DNA of 5,306 bases from Lachnospiraceae bacterium UBA4380. GTDB taxonomy: Bacteria; Bacillota; Clostridia; Lachnospirales; Lachnospiraceae. The position numbers and the translations under genes are program-made. The notes beneath the pieces are model-generated. The model was not told where the DNA came from and did not search any database. It worked only from the letters and a program-made list of their open reading frames with translations. The stretch covers positions 1-5,306 of the forward strand of contig DGRU01000022.1 of NCBI GenBank assembly GCA_002390025.1, written 5' to 3'. The first letter of the stretch is position 1. Each line of letters starts with the position of its first letter. Positions 1 through 5,261 of this stretch are shown in pieces.

Positions 1-379
1 TGCCGTAGAACAGGACAGTACCGATGGTACCGACCATGGTGCCGAAGGAAGTTGCCAGAGCGGTTCCTTCTGCGGAAGCGGGATCAAGACCATAGCTCTT
101 GAGAGCGATCATTGCCAGCGGAATACCGATATAGGAGACCGCACGAACGTCTGCGGAAACTGTGCCGCCGGGTGTGACCAGAGCGATGTAGACGACCTGC
201 ATGGCGCAGCCGACCAGGATACCGGTGGGGATGTCGCCGAGGACGATGCCGCAGATCAGTCCGCCGACCAGGGGACGGCCGAGTGTGTAGTTACCGATGG
301 ATGTTCCGCCGAGTCCGGGCATACTGGACAGGGACGCAAACAGGCCAAGGATGATTGCCTGAACTATATTGATTGACAT
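1..379 (-). CDS. PTS mannose/fructose/sorbose-family transporter subunit IIC (partial, C-terminus beyond window)
   Basis: This is the N-terminal 126 residues of the membrane channel subunit EIIC, which with EIID moves the sugar across the membrane while EIIB phosphorylates it. The translation from ATG at 379 begins MSINIVQAIILGLFASLSSM. It continues with glycine-rich hydrophobic segments, including the stretch GGLICGIVLGDIPTGILVGC at about residues 39-58 that matches the conserved GLxxGDxxxGxxxG pattern of mannose-family EIIC. A PGGTVSADV loop follows. The start is supported by an AGAGGAG ribosome binding site ending about 7 nt upstream. The gene follows EIIB after 58 nt on the same strand, the usual IIA-IIB-IIC order. 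A full EIIC is about 250-270 residues, so roughly half is missing. Sugar specificity cannot be read from this fragment. Confidence 0.93.
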   Translation of the reverse strand, partial: MSINIVQAIILGLFASLSSMPGLGGTSIGNYTLGRPLVGGLICGIVLGDIPTGILVGCAMQVVYIALVTPGGTVSADVRAVSYIGIPLAMIALKSYGLDPASAEGTALATSFGTMVGTIGTVLFYG

Positions 380-437
380 TTTAAATCTCCTCTTTCAAAT
401 GAAATCTCGGATAAATAAATGTTTATAAATATCCTGA

Positions 438-938
438 TCAATCTGTGAAACCGAACTGGCCGCGGAATTTCTTCCAGTTGCCGATAGCGGCTTCCTTGAC
501 CAGAGCAAACTCTACTTCATAACCGGCCTTCATGATAGCCTCGAGAGCCTCTGCCTCTTCCTGGGTAATGGACTGGTTGTTGCCGAGCTTGACTGCGCCG
601 GGACGATCGTTGCAGGGTCCGATGATGACGGTCTTGACATTGCTGGGAACAAAGCCGGCGTCGACCAGGATCTTCTTCATGTCCACGGGATTCTTGGTGA
701 TCAGGAAATAATTGTCTTTGGATTCGATAACCTTTTTGCTCTTGGCGATGAACTCATCGACACCCCAGACGAAGGTCTTCTTGTCGGAAGCGCTCTTGTA
801 GGCACCCTTCAGGACAGGGTTCTTTGCCGCTGCATCATTGACAGCGATCAGGCCTGTGCAGGGATACTCCAGAGACCATCTGGTAACGGTCTGTCCATGG
901 ATCATTCTGTCATCTACACGTACGAAAGAAATAGACAT
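438..938 (-). CDS. PTS mannose/fructose/sorbose-family transporter subunit IIB
   Basis: Cytoplasmic phosphocarrier that takes phosphate from EIIA and gives it to the sugar bound by the IIC/IID membrane part. The 166-residue protein has the family signature RVDDRMIHGQ at residues 7-16. His14 in this motif is the expected phosphorylated residue, equivalent to the active His of the RIDDRLIHGQ motif in LevE- and ManX-type IIB domains. Length is normal for a stand-alone IIB (about 155-165). An AAGGAGGAG ribosome binding site just upstream of ATG 938 fixes the start. IIB is a separate protein and not fused to IIA, as in Lev-, Sor- and Aga-type systems and unlike E. coli ManX. It lies 58 nt after IIA and 58 nt before IIC, so the three are probably cotranscribed. 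The substrate is unknown. Confidence 0.96.
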   Translation of the reverse strand: MSISFVRVDDRMIHGQTVTRWSLEYPCTGLIAVNDAAAKNPVLKGAYKSASDKKTFVWGVDEFIAKSKKVIESKDNYFLITKNPVDMKKILVDAGFVPSNVKTVIIGPCNDRPGAVKLGNNQSITQEEAEALEAIMKAGYEVEFALVKEAAIGNWKKFRGQFGFTD

Positions 939-964
939 GCTAACTCCTCCTTAAAGATAGCTGT

Positions 965-980
965 GTCCGCTTCTGCGGAC
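965..980 (-). other. Intercistronic hairpin between IIA and IIB
   Basis: On the minus strand GTCCGC-AGAA-GCGGAC forms a perfect 6-bp GC-rich stem with a 4-nt loop in the 58-nt gap between IIA and IIB. It sits 12 nt before the IIB ribosome binding site and is not followed by a T-run, so it is not an intrinsic terminator. A likely role is mRNA stability or processing that sets IIA:IIB ratios. The role is inferred only from position. Confidence 0.5.
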
Positions 981-996
981 GGGTTAAAAATGTTAC

Positions 997-1431
997 TTAC
1001 AGGTCCTCTTCCTCATCCTCGTCATCCACTGCGATGACGAACTCCTTGATCTGCTCCCTGGCTCCCTCAATCAGTTCGTCGATCAGTTCGGAGGTCTCCT
1101 CATCATCCTTGGAGAGAACGCAGGTCAGAACCAGAGGAAGGTTCATGCCGCCGATCATTCTGGTCTTTGCCAGAAGGCCTGTCTCCAGAAGTACATTCGC
1201 CGTCGTTGCAAGAGGTGAGCCTCCCACGATATCCGCAAAGAGAATGATCTCATCTTCTTCGCCGACTACGGAGAGAACCTTCTTGACATTCTCCGCGAAT
1301 TCATCCGCCCCCATGCCGTTGACAAGGCTTGTGGAGAGGACATCCTCTCTCTCCTCGCCCGCCAGCATGTTGACGGCTTTGTGCAGTCCGGGTGCGAATT
1401 CCCCGTGGCTGACCAAAACCACATACTTCAT
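997..1431 (-). CDS. PTS mannose/fructose/sorbose-family transporter subunit IIA
   Basis: Cytoplasmic phosphocarrier that accepts phosphate from HPr and passes it to EIIB. The 144-residue protein starts MKYVVLVSHGEFAPGL. His9 in the VSHG motif aligns with the phosphorylated His of mannose-family IIA domains, and D67 in FADIVGGSP matches the conserved Asp/GGSP loop near the active site. It is a free-standing IIA domain of normal length (about 130-145). It is odd in ending with the very acidic tail VDDEDEEEDL (residues 135-144). The ribosome binding site GAGGT lies 6 nt before ATG 1431 and is weaker than those of IIB and IIC. This is the first gene of the PTS operon, preceded by a 358-nt regulatory region. 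A specific sugar cannot be assigned. Confidence 0.95.
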   Translation of the reverse strand: MKYVVLVSHGEFAPGLHKAVNMLAGEEREDVLSTSLVNGMGADEFAENVKKVLSVVGEEDEIILFADIVGGSPLATTANVLLETGLLAKTRMIGGMNLPLVLTCVLSKDDEETSELIDELIEGAREQIKEFVIAVDDEDEEEDL

Positions 1432-1441
1432 ACTCTTACCT

Positions 1442-1469
1442 CGCTTTCTTTACAGGTTTTCCTAAAGCG
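1442..1469 (-). promoter_or_regulatory. SD-proximal hairpin before PTS IIA
   Basis: On the minus strand CGCTTT (1469-1464) can pair with AAAGCG (1447-1442), which directly abuts the GAGGT ribosome binding site of IIA. An overlapping alternative fold pairs CTTTAGG with CC and TAAAG (1467-1448), with a 2-nt bulge and an AAAA loop. Either fold could limit ribosome access. The pairing is seen in the sequence; the regulatory effect is inferred. Confidence 0.35.
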
Positions 1470-1475
1470 GTTTCC
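1462..1475. promoter_or_regulatory. Weak cre-like (CcpA) site
   Basis: The sequence CTAAAGCGGTTTCC contains the palindromic core AAAGCGGTTT, which fits the central part of the catabolite-responsive element consensus (WAANCGNTTW). The outer TG and CA positions are not matched on either strand apart from one base each. Its place about 30-45 nt upstream of the IIA start would suit carbon catabolite control, which is common for PTS operons in Firmicutes. The match is poor enough to be chance. Confidence 0.22.
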
Positions 1476-1478
1476 CAG

Positions 1479-1594
1479 GACAGCACAAAATGCCGCAGGA
1501 TGGAGTTTTTCCTTATATGTATCGCCAGAAAGAAGGGAGCAATGTGCGGCATGTAATACAGAAGGGACATCCTGATACGGCATTTCGTGTTGCC
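1479..1594 (-). ncRNA. Candidate structured 5' leader RNA of the PTS operon
   Basis: On the minus strand CACGAAATGCCGTA (1589-1576) pairs with TGCGGCATTTTGTG (1497-1484) as a 14-bp helix with two G-U pairs. Beyond an A-C mismatch the helix extends by four pairs (1594-1591 with 1482-1479). Inside, after a 3-nt bulge, GGATG (1572-1568) pairs with CATCC (1502-1498). The apical part can form CCTT/AAGG (1565-1562 with 1514-1511) and TGTAT/ATACA (1560-1556 with 1522-1518). A second copy of the left arm core, ATGCCGCA (1552-1545), could compete for TGCGGCAT (1497-1490), so two folds are possible. I do not recognise it as a known riboswitch. Pairings were found by eye without energy calculation. Confidence 0.42.
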
Positions 1595-1602
1595 TGAATC
1601 TG

Positions 1603-1651
1603 AAAAAAGTATAAAAAAATGGTGACACCTGTTCATCTAACAAGTGTCACC
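1603..1651 (-). terminator. Intrinsic (Rho-independent) terminator or attenuator
   Basis: On the minus strand GGTGACACTTGTT (1651-1639) pairs with AACAGGTGTCACC (1633-1621) in 12 of 13 positions around a 5-nt loop, followed directly by ATTTTTTTATACTTTTTT (1620-1603). This is a strong terminator for leftward transcription. It could simply end the kinase-regulator-binding protein transcript, about 140 nt after the binding protein stop. Because the best promoter candidate (1676-1705) lies upstream of it, it could instead be a conditional terminator in the PTS leader. The other strand lacks a comparable T-run, so it acts in one direction. Confidence 0.85.
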
Positions 1652-1696
1652 ATTATTGTCAGTAATTTGTCATTAATTTAACATGACATTTGTCAT
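1645..1696. promoter_or_regulatory. TGACA half-site array with dyad (candidate operator)
   Basis: On the minus strand TGACA occurs in direct orientation starting at 1695, 1672, 1661 and 1649, with spacings of 23, 11 and 12 bp, so the sites lie near one face of the helix. An inverted copy at 1684-1688 makes the dyad ATGACA-AA-TGTCAT (1683-1696). A further inverted copy lies in the terminator arm (1623-1627). Six copies in about 73 bp compares with roughly 0.1-0.2 expected by chance. The dyad occupies the spacer of the candidate promoter, as expected of an operator. The binding protein is unknown; the neighbouring response regulator is the obvious candidate. Confidence 0.5.
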
Positions 1697-1705
1697 ACCC
1701 GTCAA
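1676..1705 (-). promoter_or_regulatory. Candidate sigma-A promoter for the PTS operon
   Basis: The minus strand carries TTGACG (-35, 1705-1700), an 18-bp spacer and TTAAAT (-10, 1681-1676), matching the consensus at 5/6 and 4/6. Predicted transcription would start near 1669, giving a leader of about 240 nt that contains the terminator and the long stem-loop. No better-spaced promoter was seen between the terminator and IIA; the nearest alternative, TTGCTC with CATATA 17 bp downstream (about 1541-1515), is weak. Confidence 0.4.
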
Positions 1706-1727
1706 AGCATGGAGTGTAGACGGGCAT
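1695..1727 (-). other. Inverted repeat upstream of the candidate PTS promoter
   Basis: On the minus strand ATGCCCGTC (1727-1719) and GACGGGTAT (1703-1695) can form a 9-bp stem with one G-U pair and a 15-nt loop. The CCGTC of the left arm can alternatively pair with GACGG just upstream (1732-1728). There is no T-run after it, so it is not a terminator. The right arm overlaps the candidate -35 element, so it may be an operator or a 3'-UTR structure of the binding-protein mRNA. Confidence 0.35.
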
Positions 1728-1789
1728 CCGTCACAAAGTTTCTGTTTCGCCGATAGTTTTTGTTTTCGTCCGCTGCCGGCTCCGACCAT

Positions 1790-3133
1790 TTATCTCCTGG
1801 TCTTGAGATAATTGTTGATCGTGCGGTTCCAGATGATCTGCTCCATCTGGACGTTGGAATTGCTCTCCAGGATGGATCTCACAGCGGTCGATACCTGCTC
1901 AAGCGCCTCCTCGTACCCCGCGAAGCGCGGCGGTATGACCGACTTCTCCATGGCGCGGTGAAGAGTGTCCATGTTGAAGGCCGTGCCTGTCCCCTCCCGG
2001 ATCAGATCAGCCGTCTCCTTGGACTCCGTGACTTCCTTCAGAGGGGAGATTCCCTCCGAGTAGTCAAAGATCTCCCCCTGGATCTTTTTTTCACAGGTCA
2101 GAAGCTTCATCAGCTCCCAGGCAGCTTTCTCCTGCGAGGTCCTGGAACTGAGGCCGATACAGAGGGTGTCGAGGCGGGAGATATTGTCACCGGAGGGACC
2201 GGCCGGCATGGTAATGCATTCCCATTCGAAGCCGGAGTACTTTTTCAGGCTCAGTTCCCGGGATTTATAGGCCCGGTATTCGGAAAACATCATGGGCTGG
2301 AAGGCCACATTTCCGTCGGAAAAGTCTCTTCCCGAGACATTATAGCCGCTGTTGCCGGCCTGAAGACGCTCCAGGAAAGAGATTGCCTCACCGATCTGAG
2401 GGATGGTGAAATCACAGGATTTCCCTTCCTCGTCAAATAGCCGTACCCCGTTGGTACTGAAGGCATCCACCCAGGAATAGCCCGAGACGCCATACTGGTT
2501 GACGACGCCTGTTCCGTCTGTGCTGTGGGTGACCTTTCCGCAGATCTCCAGAAAATCCTCCCAGGTCCAGTCCGGATCCGGAAGGGGGATTCCCTCCCTG
2601 TCGAGAATTGTCTTGTTGACAAACATCATATTGGGGGCGCATTCATAGGGCAGGGCGAACTGGACACCTTTCTCCTGGCCGGACTTGTAGGCGGAAGGAT
2701 AAAAAACTTCCGGGTCAAAATCCTGATCCAGGGTGATCAGATTGTCCAGCGGCTGAAGAGCCCCGATCCCGGCAAAGGTGGAGAGATCGTCACCGGGAAC
2801 GAAAAAGAGGTCAGGTACATCCCCCTGCAGCATCTTCTCTGCCAGCCACTCGGAATAGTCCGATTTGAGAATGCCGGACTTATAGGTCACTTCATACTCA
2901 GGATACTCCTTCTGGAACTTCTCGATGGCGTCATCCAGGATCCGGTAGTAATAACCGTTCTCGATGTCCCAGTAGCTTCCCGCAAAGACTCCGATCGTGA
3001 GTTTTTTTCCCTTGCGGGGAATCCATTTCTGATAAATCCCGCTCATTAAAATAATGGACAACAGTATCAGAACAGCGGCTGCAACCAGCCTCTTAAATCT
3101 GTTGTTCATAAACTCATTGAATAGTTCTTTCAT
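1790..3133 (-). CDS. Membrane-anchored extracellular solute-binding protein (ABC family 1 type, probable sugar sensor)
   Basis: The 447-residue protein resembles carbohydrate-binding proteins of ABC transporters. Residues 1-15 are basic and cytoplasmic, residues 17-34 form a hydrophobic helix, and the fold begins with LTIGVFAGSYW (45-55). Family traits include the DDAIEKFQKEYPEYEVTY segment (67-84), GDVPDLFFVPGDDL (104-117), LQPLDNL (126-132), the hinge-side YECAPNMMFVNKTILDREGI (163-182) and WTWEDFLE (189-196). There is no lipobox Cys and no clear signal-peptidase site, so it is probably anchored by its N-terminal helix. No permease or ATPase gene adjoins it. It follows the two-component regulator by 63 nt, which points to signal detection and not transport. 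ATG 3133 is the only plausible start, as no other start codon lies in frame above it. Its ribosome binding site (AGAAG, about 2 nt away) is weak. The ligand is unknown. Confidence 0.88.
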   Translation of the reverse strand: MKELFNEFMNNRFKRLVAAAVLILLSIILMSGIYQKWIPRKGKKLTIGVFAGSYWDIENGYYYRILDDAIEKFQKEYPEYEVTYKSGILKSDYSEWLAEKMLQGDVPDLFFVPGDDLSTFAGIGALQPLDNLITLDQDFDPEVFYPSAYKSGQEKGVQFALPYECAPNMMFVNKTILDREGIPLPDPDWTWEDFLEICGKVTHSTDGTGVVNQYGVSGYSWVDAFSTNGVRLFDEEGKSCDFTIPQIGEAISFLERLQAGNSGYNVSGRDFSDGNVAFQPMMFSEYRAYKSRELSLKKYSGFEWECITMPAGPSGDNISRLDTLCIGLSSRTSQEKAAWELMKLLTCEKKIQGEIFDYSEGISPLKEVTESKETADLIREGTGTAFNMDTLHRAMEKSVIPPRFAGYEEALEQVSTAVRSILESNSNVQMEQIIWNRTINNYLKTRR

Positions 3134-3157
3134 ATCTTCTAAATTATCCGGTGTGCC

Positions 3158-3172
3158 GGCTGCTCTGCAGCC
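3158..3172 (-). other. Hairpin in the regulator/binding-protein gap
   Basis: GGCTGC-AGA-GCAGCC is a perfect 6-bp stem in the 63-nt gap between the response regulator and the solute-binding protein, about 25 nt before the latter's start. It lacks a T-run, so it probably does not terminate transcription. It may stabilise an mRNA end or tune translation of the binding protein, whose ribosome binding site is poor. Confidence 0.45.
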
Positions 3173-3196
3173 CGTCTACAGGTGCTCACAGAAGGA

Positions 3197-3868
3197 TCAT
3201 CCTCTCAGGGGCCTGTTGACAGCCCCGGTCTGCACCGCCCAGATCGCCAGCTGTGTACGGTCCCGGAGCTCAAGCTTTGACAGGATATTGCTCAGAGAAT
3301 TCCGCACAGTTCCTTCGGACAGGTTCAGGCGCGAAGAGATCTCTTTGTTGGACAGGCCGCTCCCCACAAGGACGATGATGTCCCATTCGTTCGGCTTAAG
3401 ATCCTTCGTCAGTTCATCTTCCACCCGGATGGCCAGATTTGACTGTGCCATTCTGGAGAAGAGGCGAACCACTTTGGAGGCTATATCTTCATTGATCATG
3501 GCAGTGCCGTTGTAGACCTTGCGGATGGCATCCGACAGCTCCTTCATGGAGATTCCCTTGAGCAGATATCCGCTGGCTCCGAATTTGAGGGCATTAAATA
3601 CATACTCGTCATCGTCAAAAGTGGTCAGGATGATGATCTTGATGTCCGGATACAGCTCCTTGATGCGCTGTGTACAGACGACGCCGTCCATTCTGGGCAT
3701 ACGGATGTCCATCAGGATCACATCCGGTTTTTCCTGTTTCACTGACGTCATCACTTCGATTCCGTCCGCCACGCAATCCACTACTTCAAAATCGGGAACA
3801 TTATCCAGGATGATCATAAGGCTCTGCCTGATCAGTTCCTGATCATCAGCAATCAGTATTTTAATCAT
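3197..3868 (-). CDS. Two-component response regulator, NarL/LuxR (LiaR/DegU-like) family
   Basis: DNA-binding response regulator of 223 residues. The receiver domain (about 1-118) shows the acidic pair D8/D9, phosphoacceptor D54 in VILMDIRMPRMDG, the Thr at 82/83 and Lys104 in YLLKG. The C-terminal LuxR-type helix-turn-helix (about 155-213) reads LKPNEWDIIVLVGSGLSNKE and continues ISSRLNLSEGTVRNSLSNIL, close to the family pattern. The usual ERE triplet is replaced by NEW, and the Lys/His of the common TVKNH recognition helix by Arg/Ser. Its ATG overlaps the kinase stop as ATGA, and a strong GGAGGAGG site inside the kinase end precedes it, indicating translational coupling. It is expected to be phosphorylated by the adjacent kinase. 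Targets are probably its own promoter and the downstream PTS, though this is inference. Confidence 0.95.
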   Translation of the reverse strand: MIKILIADDQELIRQSLMIILDNVPDFEVVDCVADGIEVMTSVKQEKPDVILMDIRMPRMDGVVCTQRIKELYPDIKIIILTTFDDDEYVFNALKFGASGYLLKGISMKELSDAIRKVYNGTAMINEDIASKVVRLFSRMAQSNLAIRVEDELTKDLKPNEWDIIVLVGSGLSNKEISSRLNLSEGTVRNSLSNILSKLELRDRTQLAIWAVQTGAVNRPLRG

Positions 3869-5211
3869 GATTCCTCCTCCGACACTACTCTGACCGGAAC
3901 AACCGCCTCGATCACAAATCCGTCTTTTCCGCTGTAGGAGAGGGTTCCCTTGAGCATATCGATCCTCTCCTGCATGTGATGAAGGCCGAAACCGCTCTGG
4001 ATATCATCACACCCTTTCCCGTTGTCCGCGATCCGTATCCGCAGGTCATTGTCTTTGCGCTCGATCCGCACATCAATATGCGTGGCGTTTCCGTGCCGGA
4101 TGGCATTGGTGATGCTCTCCTGCACGATGCGGTAGAGCACATCCTCTTCGTCCTGGTCCAGATTCTGAAGATCCTCCGGAAAAACGAGATCGATCTTGAC
4201 GCCGGTCGAGCTCTCGGACTCCTCCACGAGCTTGCGGATGGCTGCCTCCAGATCCAGCGTCTCCAGAGCATCCGGGCGGAGGGCATTCACTGAGTGCCTG
4301 ACATCCGTGATCCCGTTCCTGGCCACCTTTGCGATCGCCCTCAGCTGCTCCTTGGTCGCCTCCGGCGCTATATCCATGAGCATGATACAGGCCTCGATTC
4401 CCGTGATGATTCCGGTCAGGGAATGGCCCAGCGTATCGTGGATCTCTCTGGCCAGACGGTTCCGCTCTCTGGTCTCTGTCATCCGAACCTGTTCCTGTGC
4501 ATATTCCTCCAGCTTGCGGTTGGCATTCTGCAGCTGGCTGTTGAGGCGCAGGATCCTCTCCTTTTCACTGGTCTGCGACAGGGTCAGGACCACCATATAG
4601 AGGATGAAGACCAGGGTGTTGAGAAGGCTGAGCATATCCAGGACCGACAGGAGGGTGCTGCGGACATCCTGGCGAAAATAAGCCCACATCTGAGAGAGGG
4701 GAATGACATGGAGCAGGTTGTACATTTCATTGCTGCTCATAGCCAAAAAGGCAATGCAGATCGCTGTGACATACATGATCCTTTTTTTCCAGTCGATCCT
4801 GTAACGCATGGTATCCGCCAGGAGCAGCATGACGATTCCCGTATACCCGAAGCCGGTCAGCGCACAGATCCCCAGTGCGATTCCGTATTCAAGGATGATC
4901 TTCCCCACCAGTTCCGGGTGGTTGTTGCAGGGAATGGACAGGAGGAGCAGCAGGCTGATACTCAGAACCGCCACGCAGACCGGCAGTTTCCAGGAAAAAA
5001 TCGGAACCGAACCGGCCCCGACCAGAAAGTGCAGGGCGCTGCCGTCCATGGTATAGCCGCGCAGGGCATGTACGGAAATAATCGTTATGAAGAGCAGGAT
5101 CAACAGATTCAGCACCTTCATTTCCAGGAAGATCAGACCCGGAGCCTGAAGAATACTGGTAGAATCCTCTGTAGTATTGTCCCGATATAATTCCAGAGAC
5201 TTATCCGCCAT
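3865..5211 (-). CDS. Sensor histidine kinase, HisKA_3 (NarX/LiaS/DesK-like) type with six TM segments
   Basis: Membrane sensor kinase of 448 residues. After a polar N-terminus (1-30) it has about six hydrophobic helices (roughly 33-50, 75-93, 104-120, 121-134, 145-159, 186-211). The basic RYRIDWKKR at 136-144 fits a cytoplasmic loop. Residues 212-250 look like a coiled coil. The dimerisation domain holds phosphoacceptor His258 in REIHDTLGHSL. The ATPase domain has the N-box QESITNAIRHG (N369), DNGKG (D396) and GFGLHHMQERI (407-417). There is no large extracellular domain: the exposed loops are only about 25 residues each, so signal input may come through the helices or a partner such as the neighbouring binding protein. 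AGAGGGG six nt before ATG 5211 supports the start. It is the first gene of the kinase-regulator-binding protein cluster. Confidence 0.95.
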   Translation of the reverse strand: MADKSLELYRDNTTEDSTSILQAPGLIFLEMKVLNLLILLFITIISVHALRGYTMDGSALHFLVGAGSVPIFSWKLPVCVAVLSISLLLLLSIPCNNHPELVGKIILEYGIALGICALTGFGYTGIVMLLLADTMRYRIDWKKRIMYVTAICIAFLAMSSNEMYNLLHVIPLSQMWAYFRQDVRSTLLSVLDMLSLLNTLVFILYMVVLTLSQTSEKERILRLNSQLQNANRKLEEYAQEQVRMTETRERNRLAREIHDTLGHSLTGIITGIEACIMLMDIAPEATKEQLRAIAKVARNGITDVRHSVNALRPDALETLDLEAAIRKLVEESESSTGVKIDLVFPEDLQNLDQDEEDVLYRIVQESITNAIRHGNATHIDVRIERKDNDLRIRIADNGKGCDDIQSGFGLHHMQERIDMLKGTLSYSGKDGFVIEAVVPVRVVSEEES

Positions 5212-5231
5212 GACTGTCCCCTCTCAGAAAG

Positions 5232-5261
5232 GTTATATTCCTGTCATTATGAGCATGTCTC
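5232..5261 (-). promoter_or_regulatory. Candidate sigma-A promoter for the kinase operon
   Basis: The minus strand has TATAAC (-10, 5237-5232; 5/6) preceded by an 18-bp spacer and GAGACA (-35, 5261-5256; 4/6). Transcription would start roughly 15-20 nt before the ATG, leaving a short leader with the AGAGGGG ribosome binding site. The -35 lies inside the proximal 29-bp repeat, so a protein bound there would affect initiation directly. Confidence 0.4.

Larger units (their letters stand above)
1432..1789 (-). other. Gene-free regulatory region and leader of the PTS operon
   Basis: This 358-nt gap between the solute-binding protein gene and PTS IIA contains no convincing protein gene. In transcription order it holds a 9-bp hairpin (1695-1727), a candidate sigma-A promoter (1676-1705), a cluster of TGACA half-sites (1623-1695), an intrinsic terminator (1603-1651), a long imperfect stem-loop (1479-1594) and an SD-proximal hairpin overlapping a weak cre-like site (1442-1475). 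The order promoter, terminator, structured RNA, gene is typical of a regulated leader, but no known riboswitch, T-box or BglG-type antiterminator motif was recognised by eye. Confidence 0.6.

Noticed and set aside
380..437. AT-rich 58-nt gap between IIB and IIC, same length as the IIA-IIB gap, considered as an internal promoter
   Set aside because: No well-spaced -35/-10 pair was seen. The equal lengths appear coincidental and the sequences are unrelated.
1428..1643. A 71-codon minus-strand reading frame whose stop overlaps the IIA start as ATGA, a pattern typical of coupled genes
   Set aside because: Its start lies in the terminator loop with no ribosome binding site, its product is rich in His, Cys and Phe without any recognisable pattern, and the DNA is better explained as structured leader. 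The overlap is probably chance.
1432..1789. Sigma-54 (-24/-12) promoter, expected if the PTS were controlled by a LevR-type activator
   Set aside because: Checking each GG on the minus strand for GC ten bases later in a TGGCAC/TTGC setting gave no match.
1432..1789. BglG/SacY-type ribonucleic antiterminator (RAT) next to the terminator
   Set aside because: No stretch resembling the RAT consensus precedes or overlaps the terminator hairpin.
3184..3193. Short match TCTGTGAGC between the regulator/binding-protein gap and the distal 29-bp repeat
   Set aside because: Only 9 bp match, and the TGAG-N5-CTCA dyad is not completed, so it is likely chance.
4294..5190. Long 298-codon plus-strand frame antisense to the kinase gene
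   Set aside because: The translation has no recognisable domain and mirrors the codon structure of the well-supported kinase on the other strand. Similar antisense frames over the binding protein (1760-2440, 2525-3049) are shadows for the same reason.
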